The position numbers and the translations under genes are program-made. From contig CAVVWM010000011.1 of NCBI GenBank assembly GCA_963751955.1, forward strand, positions 558,001 through 622,000: 64,000 bases of DNA, in the 5' to 3' direction. Source of the stretch: JABDIY01 sp963751955. Its GTDB lineage: Bacteria > Actinomycetota > Acidimicrobiia > Acidimicrobiales > SZUA-35. Below are positions 35,897 to 44,944 of this stretch, one piece after another; position 1 is the first letter of the stretch; the number at the start of each line of letters is the position of its first letter. The notes under the pieces are model-generated. The model had not been told where the DNA came from. It worked only from the letters and a program-made list of their open reading frames with translations, and did no database searches.

Positions 35897-36456
35897 TCAA
35901 TTGGCAGAAGGGTCTTCGGAGAGGTGGGCAAACCAGCGAAGCTCACCACCGTTGCGCTGCAACACATTGGCCCACAGCAACTCTGGGCGTTCGGTGAAGA
36001 CATCGGATGCGAAGCCCGGGACCACCCACCAGGCGTCGTTCGCAATCTCCCCTTCGAGTTGGCCTGGGCCCCAGCCAGCATACCCAGCGAAGATCCGCAG
36101 GTCGATCAGACCATCCGCCCGGGCCAGTGCAGGTTGCTCATCCAAATCGACACTCGCCAGACCGGCAGGAAGATCCAGAGCGCTGCCTCGGTTGATGCGT
36201 CAGGTTGATAGCGGCCGAGTGCAATTATGGCATTTGTCTGTACGGGACCACCGAGGAAAAGACGGCTCGGCGCCGGGGTGAGATCGCTCCATGCGGGAAA
36301 CGCGTCGCTGACCGCAAGCTCGGAGGGGCGGTTGAGCATGATGCCGACCGCACCGTCATCGCCGTGCTCGAGCAGGAATGTGAGCGTCCCATCGAAGTTG
36401 GGGTCGCTCATGTGTGGACGTGAGACCAGAAGATCGCCTGCGTAGGAACGCCCCAT
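35897..36456 (-). pseudogene. YqgE/AlgH-family protein with a 2-base frameshift
   Basis: The N-terminal half, starting at ATG 36456, reads YAGDLLVSRPHM, DGTLTFLLEHGDDGAVGIML and NRPSELAV, the YqgE/AlgH signature. After codon 92 the frame must change: an extra CT in CTCTGG (36179-36180) shifts DLPAGLASVDLDEQPAL and IFAGYAGWGPGQLEGEI into another frame that ends at 35897. The repaired protein would have 185 residues, the normal length. The family is widespread but of uncertain molecular role (transcription or envelope regulation was proposed in pseudomonads). This is the third frame break within about 0.8 kb. Confidence 0.85.
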
Positions 36457-36494
36457 GGCTAGATCCTATTCGCCATTGAACCGCAGTGAGCGGG

Positions 36495-37469
36495 CTACAG
36501 GTTCCAGTAGGGGTGGTTGCTCGTGTCGGTGGGAGTCGTGAGAATCTCGTTGCCGTCCTCGGTGATGAGTACGGTGTGCTCGAACTGTGCAGTACGACCA
36601 CCGTCGATGGTGACTGCGGTCCATGCATCGTTCCACATCCGACCTTTCCAGGATCCCACTGTGATCATCGGCTCGATGGTGAAGGTCATTCCCGGTTCGA
36701 TGACCGTGTTGAGATCGGGATGGAAGTAGTGACAGATCTGAAGATCGGTGTGGAACTGCTCACCGATACCGTGTCCAACGAAGTCTCGGACCACCCCGAA
36801 GCCGTTAGCTTCGGCGTGGGTCTGGATGGCTCGACCGATGGCGTTGATCCGATTGCCGGGTCGGGCTGCGGCGATGCCTCGTTCGGTGCATTCCTTGGTG
36901 ACCCGCACAAGTCGCTTAGACAGAGCATCAACTTCGCCTACAAGAAACGTTGCATTCGTATCACCGTGCACCCCTTCTTTGAACAACGTGACGTCGAGGT
37001 TGAGGATGTCACCGTCCTCAAGCGGTCGGCTGTCGGGGATTCCGTGGCAAATCACCTCGTTGACCGAAGAGCACACGGACTTCGGGAACGGATCCTTCGA
37101 TCCCGGGTAGAGCAGTGGGCTTGGATACGCGCCGCGCTCGATGGCCGCGTTGTGGCAGGCTTGGTCGATCTCATCGGTGGTCACACCCGGCCTCACGAGA
37201 GTACCGAGATAGGCCAGAGTGTCAGCAGCTTCCCGTCCAGTCCGACGCATCCGTTCGATCACGTCGGCGCTCTTCACGTGGGGTTCATCCCAGCGCTCGT
37301 AGTAGTTCGATCCGTCGGCCCAAGGTGGCTTGGCAACCGAATCGGGGACCGGCCGCAACGGCGCTGTTGGATAGGGTCGAATAGGTTCTGAACTGCGCTT
37401 ATGGCAGCGCTTGTACTTCTTCCCACTGCCACACCAGCAGGTCTCATTCGCTTTGGGAAGAACTCGCAT
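36495..37469 (-). CDS. map: Methionine aminopeptidase with N-terminal SEC-C zinc motif
   Basis: MAP removes the initiator methionine from nascent proteins. The pita-bread fold metal ligands are readable: Asp in LNLDVTLFKEGVHGD (two Asp), His in FVGHGIGEQFHTD, Glu in FTIEPMITVGS and Glu in AQFEHTVLITEDG. The N-terminal extension carries CWCGSGKKYKRCH, a SEC-C zinc motif found in many actinobacterial MAPs and thought to dock on the ribosome. The ATG at 37469 is selected because the frame further upstream has no conserved content. It has 324 residues. Confidence 0.93.
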   Translation of the reverse strand: MRVLPKANETCWCGSGKKYKRCHKRSSEPIRPYPTAPLRPVPDSVAKPPWADGSNYYERWDEPHVKSADVIERMRRTGREAADTLAYLGTLVRPGVTTDEIDQACHNAAIERGAYPSPLLYPGSKDPFPKSVCSSVNEVICHGIPDSRPLEDGDILNLDVTLFKEGVHGDTNATFLVGEVDALSKRLVRVTKECTERGIAAARPGNRINAIGRAIQTHAEANGFGVVRDFVGHGIGEQFHTDLQICHYFHPDLNTVIEPGMTFTIEPMITVGSWKGRMWNDAWTAVTIDGGRTAQFEHTVLITEDGNEILTTPTDTSNHPYWNL

Positions 37470-37551
37470 AATCCGACATTCTACCCTTGGCTGCGTACGG
37501 CCCGCCCAGTCGCACCATCCCAGCTGGGGCTGATAGAAGCGCGGATTCTTG

Positions 37552-38286
37552 TTAGTAGAAACCCAGCATGCGGCCTGCAAGGATCACAACCGAGACGACG
37601 AGCACCGGTTTGATGACCCGCTCTCCTCCGCTGATTGCACTGTTGGCACCGATGTATCCGCCGGTCATCGTGCCGGCACTGAGCACCAGGGCGGGGAGCC
37701 ACCGCACTTGATCGTTGGCAAGAAAGATCGGGACAGCGATCAGAGAAACGCCGATGACAACATAATTCTTGATGGCATTGCCGGCCACGAGGTCATGCCC
37801 GGCGCGATTCAGAATGAGGAGCAGAATCAGGCCGACACCCGCCTGGATGGCACCGGCATAGACACCGACAAAGAAAAAAACGGCGGTACTCACCCAAAGT
37901 GGCCAGTCGGCCGGTGTCCGGTCCGGTTTTGGCGGGCGAAGTGAGAGGATCAGGAGGGGGATCATCACCACACCGAAGATGCGTTTGAACCACAGGTCTT
38001 CGATGTTCGCTATGACGAGCGCCCCCACTGCGCCGCCGACCATCGCCGGTCCGAGCACCGGCAGGGTCTTGCGCCAGTCGAGGTAACCTCCGCGGGCAAA
38101 GCCAATACCGGTGGAGATGGTCGCGAGAAGAACCGAGACCCGGTTCGTACCGTTGGCGATCAGGCCTTCGACGCCCGCCAAGCCCAGCAGGGGCACCGTC
38201 AGCAGCGAACCGCCCCCGGCCATCGCGTTGATGAATCCTGCGAAGATGCCGCCGATGAAGATGATGAGTGCGCTCCCGAGTGACAT
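37552..38286 (-). CDS. TauE/SafE-family permease
   Basis: This protein of about 244 residues belongs to the TSUP family of anion exporters (sulfite, sulfoacetate and similar). The family start is recognisable: FIGGIFAGFINAMAGGGSLLTVPLL, with repeats of the Gly-rich segment later (AGAIQAGVGLILLLILNRAG). About eight membrane helices are predicted. The ATG at 38286 is chosen over 38319. The substrate is not evident from neighbours. It is divergent from the next membrane protein gene, 63 bp away. Confidence 0.85.
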   Translation of the reverse strand: MSLGSALIIFIGGIFAGFINAMAGGGSLLTVPLLGLAGVEGLIANGTNRVSVLLATISTGIGFARGGYLDWRKTLPVLGPAMVGGAVGALVIANIEDLWFKRIFGVVMIPLLILSLRPPKPDRTPADWPLWVSTAVFFFVGVYAGAIQAGVGLILLLILNRAGHDLVAGNAIKNYVVIGVSLIAVPIFLANDQVRWLPALVLSAGTMTGGYIGANSAISGGERVIKPVLVVSVVILAGRMLGFY

Positions 38287-38349
38287 CGTGGTGCCGACAG
38301 TAGTTGTATGCGCCACCAACCGTGGAGCCTGTCATGGGAGACTCCGTAT

Positions 38350-39192
38350 ATGCGCCGCAGCCTGTCCGCTCTCGTTCTCGGGCTGTCGCTGGTGCTTGCT
38401 TCCATGGCGTGGGCGGGACTTGCACTCACGAGGACGGCCCTCGACCCGGGCCGATCTGAGGAGTTGGCTGATCAGGTGTTCGAAAACGAGCGGCTACGGG
38501 AGGCGCTTGTTTCGGTTCTCGCCGATCGCCTGGAGGCGCTTCTTCCCGAAGGAATTGCCTTGCCTCGCCAACTGCTCGAGGAGCTTGCCGACCGGACTCT
38601 GGATGATCCCGCAGTTCAACTGCTGGTTCGGGACGGATTGGTGGAAGTCCATCAGAAAGCACTGAGGGGCGACGACACCGACACCACCTTGCACGCCGTG
38701 GCGGTGGGGACCGCAGCACGAAATGTCCTGGTGGCGGAACGCCCAGACTTGGAGCCGGTGCTACCAAATGCTCCGGCGATGCGAGTACGGCTACCCACTG
38801 CGGGGTTGTCCGTCCTGGGTCAAATCCGCGAGGGTGTGCAATCGGCGAGCATGGTTGCTTCGGTGCTGTCGGTGTCGGGAGCAGTGTTGGCACTTCTGGT
38901 GACTCGAGACCGACCGATGACCCTTCGTCGCCTCTCCAGCTGGGCGTTCGGGACAGCTGGTGCATGGTTGATGGCGGCTGTGGCTGTCCCCCACCTGATC
39001 GCTGCGTTGGCTCCCAACCAAGGGGTTGTTGTCGGAGCGATCGCCACTGTTCTTTTTGGTGCTGTAATTAGACCAGCTGCTTTTCTCGCAGCCGGCGGCT
39101 GTGTCATTTTGCTGGGCAGCCTGGCATGGGGAGCGAACTCTCGTAGGCGCGGAGCTCGTCTCGTCGGCAGCCCAACCTTGCTGGGCTCGTAG
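38350..39192 (+). CDS. Membrane protein with helical extracytoplasmic domain
   Basis: The 280-residue protein has an N-terminal signal or anchor helix (LSALVLGLSLVLASMAWAG). A charged helical domain of about 120 residues follows (GRSEELADQVFENERLREAL, then DRLEALLPEGIALP). Three to four C-terminal membrane helices (MVASVLSVSGAVLALLVT, AWLMAAVAVPHLIAALA, AIATVLFGAVIRPAAFLA) end the protein. The arrangement resembles conserved actinobacterial membrane proteins of unknown role. The start ATG 38350 gives the best signal; an upstream frame-open region overlaps the divergent permease. Function unknown. Confidence 0.65.
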   Translation: MRRSLSALVLGLSLVLASMAWAGLALTRTALDPGRSEELADQVFENERLREALVSVLADRLEALLPEGIALPRQLLEELADRTLDDPAVQLLVRDGLVEVHQKALRGDDTDTTLHAVAVGTAARNVLVAERPDLEPVLPNAPAMRVRLPTAGLSVLGQIREGVQSASMVASVLSVSGAVLALLVTRDRPMTLRRLSSWAFGTAGAWLMAAVAVPHLIAALAPNQGVVVGAIATVLFGAVIRPAAFLAAGGCVILLGSLAWGANSRRRGARLVGSPTLLGS

Positions 39193-39216
39193 TCCCTGCT
39201 GTCGCGTTCGATCGAG

Positions 39217-39543
39217 CTAGAGCTGCAACGACACCCAAGCTGCTGCGATCGACGCAGAAGTGGTGCCGATCAGCACCGCCATTGCCACCCGATAACCCTC
39301 TTGCTTTGTGAGACGGACGGCGGCGACCGCCAGAGAAGACCACGTACTCATGGCACCCAACACGCCGACATTGATCAGCCACCGCCACGAACCATCCAGG
39401 TCGATGAGTGCTCCCGCCGCAGCCGACGCGATCACGTTTGCTGTCATCATTCCCCACGGGATAATGCGGTCGGTGGCCGCCATCACCCATCGAAGGATCG
39501 CACCGAGGCTACCGCCGACGCCGACAAGGACGAGGGTGATCAT
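39217..39543 (-). CDS. crcB: Fluoride exporter CrcB/Fluc, subunit 1
   Basis: Fluc proteins form dual-topology dimeric fluoride channels. This 108-residue protein has four short membrane helices and the family motifs GVGGSLGAILRWVM near the start, a TANVIASAAAG segment (usually GTLxVN; here TANVIA) and LGAMSTWSSLAVAAVRL (from GxxGxxTTFSTF). It overlaps the upstream crcB gene by 4 bp, the usual arrangement for heterodimeric Fluc pairs in Gram-positives. No fluoride riboswitch was recognised upstream. Confidence 0.85.
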   Translation of the reverse strand: MITLVLVGVGGSLGAILRWVMAATDRIIPWGMMTANVIASAAAGALIDLDGSWRWLINVGVLGAMSTWSSLAVAAVRLTKQEGYRVAMAVLIGTTSASIAAAWVSLQL

Positions 39544-39896
39544 GTTGGTGGCCTCATCCCCATCCCCAGGGCCGCTCCGCCAACTGCGCAGACAACAGTG
39601 GCAGCGGTGAGAGACAGGGCTGTACCGATCTCCGCGCCGTCCAGGCGAGAAGCGATATCCACCGCGAAGGTGGACATCGAAGTGAAGGCTCCGAAGAATC
39701 CGGTTCCAAGCGCCTCCCGAACCTGTGGTGAGTCGACGAGCCGGACAACTGTGACGCCGAGAAGGAACGATCCGACCACGTTGATGAAGAACAAGGCAGC
39801 CGAGGCCCGCTCGTCGAGGAGTTCGATTAGGCCAGCCCGGGCCAGTGCACCGCTGGCGCCGCCGATCGCAATCCCAAGGATGAGTCGCCAACTCAT
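39540..39896 (-). CDS. crcB: Fluoride exporter CrcB/Fluc, subunit 2
   Basis: This is the 118-residue partner of the preceding Fluc subunit. The family motifs are better conserved: GGASGALARAGLIE, FFINVVGSFLLGVTVV (the GTFxVNxxGSFxLG motif) and GFFGAFTSMSTFAVDI (the GxxGxxTTFSTF motif with the channel Phe pair). The ATG at 39896 is chosen because the protein starts right before helix 1. The two subunits presumably assemble antiparallel as a heterodimer that expels fluoride. Confidence 0.9.
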   Translation of the reverse strand: MSWRLILGIAIGGASGALARAGLIELLDERASAALFFINVVGSFLLGVTVVRLVDSPQVREALGTGFFGAFTSMSTFAVDIASRLDGAEIGTALSLTAATVVCAVGGAALGMGMRPPT

Positions 39897-39937
39897 GGCG
39901 ACCACGTGACCAGTCGGTAACCTTTGGAACCGTGGCA

Positions 39938-40741
39938 ATGGAAGAAAGCTTTGGTACAGACTCCCGCGGTGGGACCCAGATGCGGCGACGCTGGGAGGTC
40001 GATGGGGCGAAGGCGGCGGTGTTGATCGTCCACGGCATCGGTGAACACAGCGGTCGTTATGTGCATGTCGGCGATCATCTTGCGTCGCGGGGTTATGACG
40101 TCCTGGCCTATGACCAGGTTGGTTTCGGTCAGTCGGAGGGGCGTCGGGCGTTCGTCAACAGCTTCGACGACTACCTCGATGACGTCGAGGTACTGCTTGG
40201 CGAGCGAAGAGAAACCGGCGTGCCCGTAGTCCTTCTTGGCCACTCCTTGGGCGGCCTGGTCGCCGCCACCTATTTGGAAAGCGACCGCCCTCAACCCGAT
40301 GTAGCCATTCTCAGCGCACCGGCACTGGGCGCGGAGGTACCGGCATGGCAGCGGATAGCAGCTCCTATCATCGGCCGCTTCGCTCCCAAGGTCTTCATTC
40401 CCTCGAAGATAGACGGCCCGATCCTCAGCCACGACCCCGAGGTTCAAACCGCCTACGAGACCGATCCCCTCGGAGTTCGAGGTAACACTGCGGGCCTGGG
40501 ACGAGAAATATTCGCCACGATGGAGGCCACCGCAGCAGCGATCTCAAAGATCAAGGTACCTACCTACGTGCTCCACGGCGCTGAGGATGAGCTCGTCCCC
40601 GAGCAGTTCGTAGCGCCACTCGCTGATCTACCCAACGTGACGTATCGATCCTGGGAAGGTCTTCGCCACGAATGTTTCAACGAGTACGAGAAGCTCGATG
40701 TGATGAACGAGATGGCTGACTGGCTCGATAGCCAGGTCTAG
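39938..40741 (+). CDS. Alpha/beta hydrolase, monoacylglycerol lipase-like
   Basis: The protein of about 267 residues is a serine hydrolase of the monoglyceride lipase/lysophospholipase group. The oxyanion segment is VLIVHGIGEHSGRYVHVGDH, the nucleophile elbow VVLLGHSLGGLVAATY, the Asp lies in LHGAEDELVP and the His in LRHECFNEYEK. The DYDQVGFGQSEGRR-type loop (here YDQVGFGQSEG) is also typical. The GTG two codons upstream (39932) is an alternative start. It would cleave mono- or lysolipids; the exact substrate is inferred only by family. Confidence 0.87.
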   Translation: MEESFGTDSRGGTQMRRRWEVDGAKAAVLIVHGIGEHSGRYVHVGDHLASRGYDVLAYDQVGFGQSEGRRAFVNSFDDYLDDVEVLLGERRETGVPVVLLGHSLGGLVAATYLESDRPQPDVAILSAPALGAEVPAWQRIAAPIIGRFAPKVFIPSKIDGPILSHDPEVQTAYETDPLGVRGNTAGLGREIFATMEATAAAISKIKVPTYVLHGAEDELVPEQFVAPLADLPNVTYRSWEGLRHECFNEYEKLDVMNEMADWLDSQV

Positions 40742-40834
40742 CTTTCTCTGCCCCGCACCGGATTACACAATTTGGCCGGTCGGCGGAATAACTGGTCCTT
40801 ACCAGGGTTTCCTTATCATCACAAAGGGGATTAC

Positions 40835-42793
40835 ATGAGCGACGAATCAGGAAACGCGCAGTGGTATCGACTGCTCGGAGTCGATGAGTTGGGCGAGGGG
40901 CGGGTGACCACCGTGAGCATCGGAACCCGCTCGTTCGCGGTCAGCAACTACGACGGTCGGTACGGCTGTGTAGACAATGCCTGCCCACACCAGGGGGGCC
41001 CTCTGGGAGAGGGCACCATAGAGGGCGGCTGGCTTCGCTGCCCATGGCATGGGTACGATTATTCGCCATTGACCGGCGAACCCCCGGAGGGATTCAGCGA
41101 CGCACCGGCCTGTTTCCCGGTAGAGGTCCGCGACGAAGGCGTCTATGTTTCACTCGAACCCGAACGACCACCGGCCCGGACGGTCAGCGACGTGGTGGTC
41201 GAGACGCTGACCAACTGGGGGCTCACCCACGTATTCGGAATGGTCGGGCACTCCAATCTCGGCTTGGCCGATGCGATGCGGAAGGCCGAAGAGCGTGGGG
41301 ATCTGACTTACATCGGCATACGCCATGAGGGGGCTGCGGCCTTTGCCGCCACAGCGTTCGGCAAACTCACCGGTCGTGTTGCCGGGTGTTTCGGTATCGC
41401 TGGGCCGGGTAGCACCAACCTGCTCACCGGCCTCTACGACGCAAAGGAAGACAGCGCACCGGTACTGGCGCTCTCCGGACAGGTCCCGTCTTCAGTCAAG
41501 GGACGTGGGGCATTTCAAGACACCGACCTGCATGCGGCGTTCGCCGGCGTAGCGATCTTCAGCGAAGCGATGCTCGCCGGTGCCGATCACGCCGAGTTGG
41601 CGACGTTGGCTATGAAGAACGCCATCGTGAAGCGCGGAGTTTCACATCTGATCTTCCCCGACGAAGTGCAGCACATGCCGGTTGCGGCTGATGCACCTGC
41701 CTCCTCGCCGAAAGGTCGTGTTGGATCGCGTCTCATCGCTCCCCCGGCCGACGCGCTCGCCGAAGCGGTGAAACTGTTGGCCTCATCGAAACGCCCGCTC
41801 ATCGTGGTGGGTGACGGTGCCCGCGACGACATGAGCGCAGTTCTGGCCCTGGCCGGTCGCCTCGGAACGCCGGTGGTCACGACCTTCAAAGCCAAAGGTC
41901 TCGTAGCCGACGATCATCCACTGGGCTGCGGGGTAATGGGACGGTCGGGAACGCCGGTTGCCAGTTGGATGATGAACGAGTCCGATCTGGTCCTCGTGTT
42001 CGGCGCGAGCTTCTCCAATCACACCGGCATCGCCGACTACAAGCCACTGATTCAAGTGGATCGAGATCCAATGTCGTTGGGACGCTTTCACCCAGTCACT
42101 GTGCCCGTGCAGGGTGATGTGGGTATAAGCGCAACTGCTATGTTGGCTTCGCTGCCCAGCAAGGTTTCCTGCGCCGACCTCACCGCCGAAGTCGCAGAAC
42201 GTTGGGCCCTCTGGCGGACCGAGAAAGCGCGCCGGCGGGCAGACGATGCCGGCGCTGGACTCAATGCCGCTGCCGTTATGGAGTCGCTCACCAACGCCGT
42301 CGATCCGAACGCAGTGATCGCCGTGGACGTCGGTAACAACACATACTCGTTCGGTCGATACTTCGAAGTCTCGGGAAGCCAACGAGTCCTGATGTCGGGC
42401 TACCTCGGGTCGATCGGCTTCTCCTTTCCCGCAGCCATGGGAGCCTGGGCGGCGGCGGGCCATGAACGCCAAATCGTTTCGGTGAGCGGTGACGGCGGTT
42501 TCGGTCAGTATGCGATGGAGCTCACGACTGCGGTCAAGTATGGGATGAACATCACCCATGTGTTGCTCAACAACGGTGAGCTCGGCAAGATCTCCAAAGA
42601 GCAACGGGCTGCGCACTGGGATGTGTGGCAGACCTCGCTCCACAACCCCGACTTCAGCGCCTTCGCCCAGCTGTGCGGGGCAAAAGGAGTCCGTGTTACC
42701 ACTCTGCAGGACCTCGATTCAGCGATCGCGGCCGGACTTGCGCACGACGGGCCGGCCCTAGTGGAAGTGATGACCGATGCCCTCCTCCTTTGA
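40835..42793 (+). CDS. Fusion of Rieske [2Fe-2S] domain with thiamine-diphosphate enzyme
   Basis: This 652-residue protein begins with a Rieske ferredoxin-like domain (residues about 8-107) with intact cluster ligands C50-P-H52 and C69-x-x-H72. From residue 115 it continues as a full acetolactate-synthase/pyruvate-oxidase-type ThDP enzyme. The catalytic Glu165 is in IRHEGAAAFAATA, the pyrimidine domain has FGIAGPGSTNLLTGLYDA, the central domain RPLIVVGDGARDD and the cofactor motif GDGGFGQ starts at about residue 552, ending in LLNNGELGKI. The start ATG 40835 follows AAGGGG at a good distance. The Rieske cluster could pass electrons from the ThDP-bound intermediate to a carrier, as in pyruvate oxidase or oxidoreductase chemistry; this is inference. 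The substrate is probably a 2-oxoacid. Confidence 0.88.
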   Translation: MSDESGNAQWYRLLGVDELGEGRVTTVSIGTRSFAVSNYDGRYGCVDNACPHQGGPLGEGTIEGGWLRCPWHGYDYSPLTGEPPEGFSDAPACFPVEVRDEGVYVSLEPERPPARTVSDVVVETLTNWGLTHVFGMVGHSNLGLADAMRKAEERGDLTYIGIRHEGAAAFAATAFGKLTGRVAGCFGIAGPGSTNLLTGLYDAKEDSAPVLALSGQVPSSVKGRGAFQDTDLHAAFAGVAIFSEAMLAGADHAELATLAMKNAIVKRGVSHLIFPDEVQHMPVAADAPASSPKGRVGSRLIAPPADALAEAVKLLASSKRPLIVVGDGARDDMSAVLALAGRLGTPVVTTFKAKGLVADDHPLGCGVMGRSGTPVASWMMNESDLVLVFGASFSNHTGIADYKPLIQVDRDPMSLGRFHPVTVPVQGDVGISATAMLASLPSKVSCADLTAEVAERWALWRTEKARRRADDAGAGLNAAAVMESLTNAVDPNAVIAVDVGNNTYSFGRYFEVSGSQRVLMSGYLGSIGFSFPAAMGAWAAAGHERQIVSVSGDGGFGQYAMELTTAVKYGMNITHVLLNNGELGKISKEQRAAHWDVWQTSLHNPDFSAFAQLCGAKGVRVTTLQDLDSAIAAGLAHDGPALVEVMTDALLL

Positions 42794-43754
42794 AGCACAC
42801 AATCCCCGAGCCGAGGCCCAAAGCCTCGTGGGCTCCGAGCACGAAGCCGTCGTCTTGGAGCCCTCTCCCCCGGGCATCACCGATGAATTTTTTGCCGACG
42901 ACCCAGCAGCAACCGTCAGTTCCCGGCCGGCGGTTGCTCCTGATGGCCGTGGCAACCAGACCTGGACCGAATGGCTGGGGAAGAACGCCGAGCACGCCGA
43001 TTGGGTCGCCGAGCGATGGCTGGGCGGTGACCGGTTCCTCGGTGAAGCACCTGGATCCCTTTCGATCACGAGGGTCGACTTGCACAGGCTGGCGGCCTAT
43101 GTGATCGCCCCGGCCCGCCACGCCACCAATGGCAAGTTCGGTCTTCGGTACACTCGCGGCGGCTTCGGAACGCCCTTCTTCGGCCCGGATCGTCAGATTC
43201 GGGTAGAGGGCGATCAACTGGTCGATCAGGTCCGAGCCACAGTCCGCACATCTCGGATCAGCTCGCTTGGCGACGCAGCCACATTCCTCGGCACCGAGAT
43301 CGACCCGTCTACTGCCGCAGAGTCAGACTCACCCGAACTAGGCGATATAGATGAACCGCTCAACGTGGACCCCGAGGCCAGCCAGTTTTTGGGTCGCTGG
43401 TTCGGAATGGCGTTCGCTGCGCTCGAGGCTGTGCGAGCCGATGAAGCATCCGTCGACCCTTCGCGGCCACAGCTGTGGCCGGGCCACTTCGACCCCGCCA
43501 TCGAAGTGGGCGACGAGAAGCACCGAGGAAGTTATGGCGCGTCGCCCGGCGATCATTCGATCGATGAGCCCTACCTCTACGTGAGCGCCTGGTGGCCTGA
43601 CCGGCTTCAGATCGATGCTTCTGACCCCATGTGGAACGCACGCTCCTTCACGGGCGCAACCCTGAAACTCTCAAACTTCCCCACTGGCGAAGACCCGGTG
43701 CAGGTCGCCATCGACTTCTACCGAACCACCCGAAACGCCCTCACCCGCAGCTGA
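42777..43754 (+). CDS. Conserved hypothetical protein downstream of the Rieske-ThDP enzyme
   Basis: The 325-residue protein overlaps the preceding gene by 17 bp. It has no signal or membrane helix. A segment near residue 230, RPQLWPGHFDPAIEVGDE, followed by GSYGASPGDHSIDEPYLYVS, is a pattern I associate with uncharacterised actinobacterial proteins; the function is not known. The N-terminal third is polar and low in conservation-like features. The tight overlap suggests co-expression with the Rieske-ThDP enzyme, but no biochemical link can be shown. Confidence 0.7.
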   Translation: MPSSFEAHNPRAEAQSLVGSEHEAVVLEPSPPGITDEFFADDPAATVSSRPAVAPDGRGNQTWTEWLGKNAEHADWVAERWLGGDRFLGEAPGSLSITRVDLHRLAAYVIAPARHATNGKFGLRYTRGGFGTPFFGPDRQIRVEGDQLVDQVRATVRTSRISSLGDAATFLGTEIDPSTAAESDSPELGDIDEPLNVDPEASQFLGRWFGMAFAALEAVRADEASVDPSRPQLWPGHFDPAIEVGDEKHRGSYGASPGDHSIDEPYLYVSAWWPDRLQIDASDPMWNARSFTGATLKLSNFPTGEDPVQVAIDFYRTTRNALTRS

Positions 43755-43912
43755 CACCCAGATTTGTGCCCAGGCCACAATCGAGGTACGTAGGTAGGGG
43801 ACGAAGTTACCGGCGATATGCCGGCAACGGACCAAGCTTCTACAAACGCCAATGTCTGGTCGAACAGACAGGAAACTTCGGTGCGGCCGGTCGGGACTAT
43901 GGTTCCCTGCAT

Positions 43913-44944
43913 ATGCATGCGGTGGTCGATCCTGCGAAACGGTGGCGCCAGAAGGCAATCGACACCCCGCTTGGCCAAAGAGCTAAGCACCTATACCGCA
44001 GCCGCTTCCCTGTTGTTGTTGAAGATCCCGAGCCCAAGGTCCATATGAGCGAACGGTTCCCCGATCGCTTCGGTGTGGAGGAGAGCTTCAACGGCAACCC
44101 GATCGACGTGGTGTACCTGCGTTCCGAGGCCGACTACGACTGGGTCGAGGAGCAAATCGAGCTGGACGACTACTACGAGAACCCTCACGCCTGGGGACGA
44201 GACGTGGACCTGGACAAGCGGGCTTTGGCGTGGATGGTTAGCCAATTTGCCCCATCGAACGCGCTCGATATCGGATGCAACAACGGGCCGCTGGTCTCGG
44301 CGCTCGCGGACCTCAGCATCGAAGCCTCAGGAATCGACATCAGCGGGTACGCCATCGATCGTGCACTGCCTGGGACCAACCTTATCCACGGCGACTTCAT
44401 GACGCACAACTTCGGAACCAGGTTCGACGCTGTGCTTGCGTTGGACCTGATGGAGCATCTCCACCCGTACCGGCTGGATGCCTATCTCGGACGCATCAGA
44501 GATCTGCTGTCCGACAACGGTGTGGCCATCTTCAACATCCCGGTCTGGGGACCAGACCCGGTCTGGGGTGAGGTCTTTCCCCTAGCACCCTGTACCTACC
44601 AGGACCCATTGCCGTCATGGGTCCCAGAGTTCGAAAGAAACGAGTTGTTCAGCGCTGTTCCGGTGGATCAAAACGGACTCCCTGAACTCGGCCACTTGGT
44701 GTGGGCAGGCACCGGGTGGTGGCTAGACCAATTCCACAACGCTGGGCTTGGACGACTGCCGAGTGTGGAAGCACAACTGCATCAGCGGGTCGACTGGTTC
44801 TACAACATCCAGTCGATCGCTCGACGCTCTTTCTATGTGCTGGCTCGCGACGACAGCTCATTCGATACCGAGGCCTGCGTCGAACGAATCACCACACCTC
44901 GCCCCGCATCACCCTTCTTTGAGATCATCCCCTCCGCCCGCTGA
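43913..44944 (+). CDS. SAM-dependent methyltransferase
   Basis: The 343-residue protein has a class I methyltransferase core: motif I SNALDIGCNNGPLVSAL, the acidic end of strand 2 in ASGIDISGYAIDRAL, motif II region FDAVLALDLMEHLHPYRLDA and NGVAIFNIPVWGPDP. A stretch of about 95 residues precedes the core. The ATG at 43913 is preferred since the region upstream in frame overlaps the previous gene and looks out-of-frame (Arg/Pro rich). It ends directly before the ABC permease start (TGA then ATG), so it may belong to the same transcript. The substrate is unknown. Confidence 0.8.
   Translation: MHAVVDPAKRWRQKAIDTPLGQRAKHLYRSRFPVVVEDPEPKVHMSERFPDRFGVEESFNGNPIDVVYLRSEADYDWVEEQIELDDYYENPHAWGRDVDLDKRALAWMVSQFAPSNALDIGCNNGPLVSALADLSIEASGIDISGYAIDRALPGTNLIHGDFMTHNFGTRFDAVLALDLMEHLHPYRLDAYLGRIRDLLSDNGVAIFNIPVWGPDPVWGEVFPLAPCTYQDPLPSWVPEFERNELFSAVPVDQNGLPELGHLVWAGTGWWLDQFHNAGLGRLPSVEAQLHQRVDWFYNIQSIARRSFYVLARDDSSFDTEACVERITTPRPASPFFEIIPSAR

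Noticed and set aside
39897..39937. Fluoride riboswitch before the crcB pair
   Set aside because: The 40 bp gap is too short for the crcB riboswitch and lacks its conserved sequences.
43631..43912. Longer N-terminus for the methyltransferase
   Set aside because: That part overlaps the preceding gene in another frame and is Arg/Pro-rich, as expected for a shadow frame.
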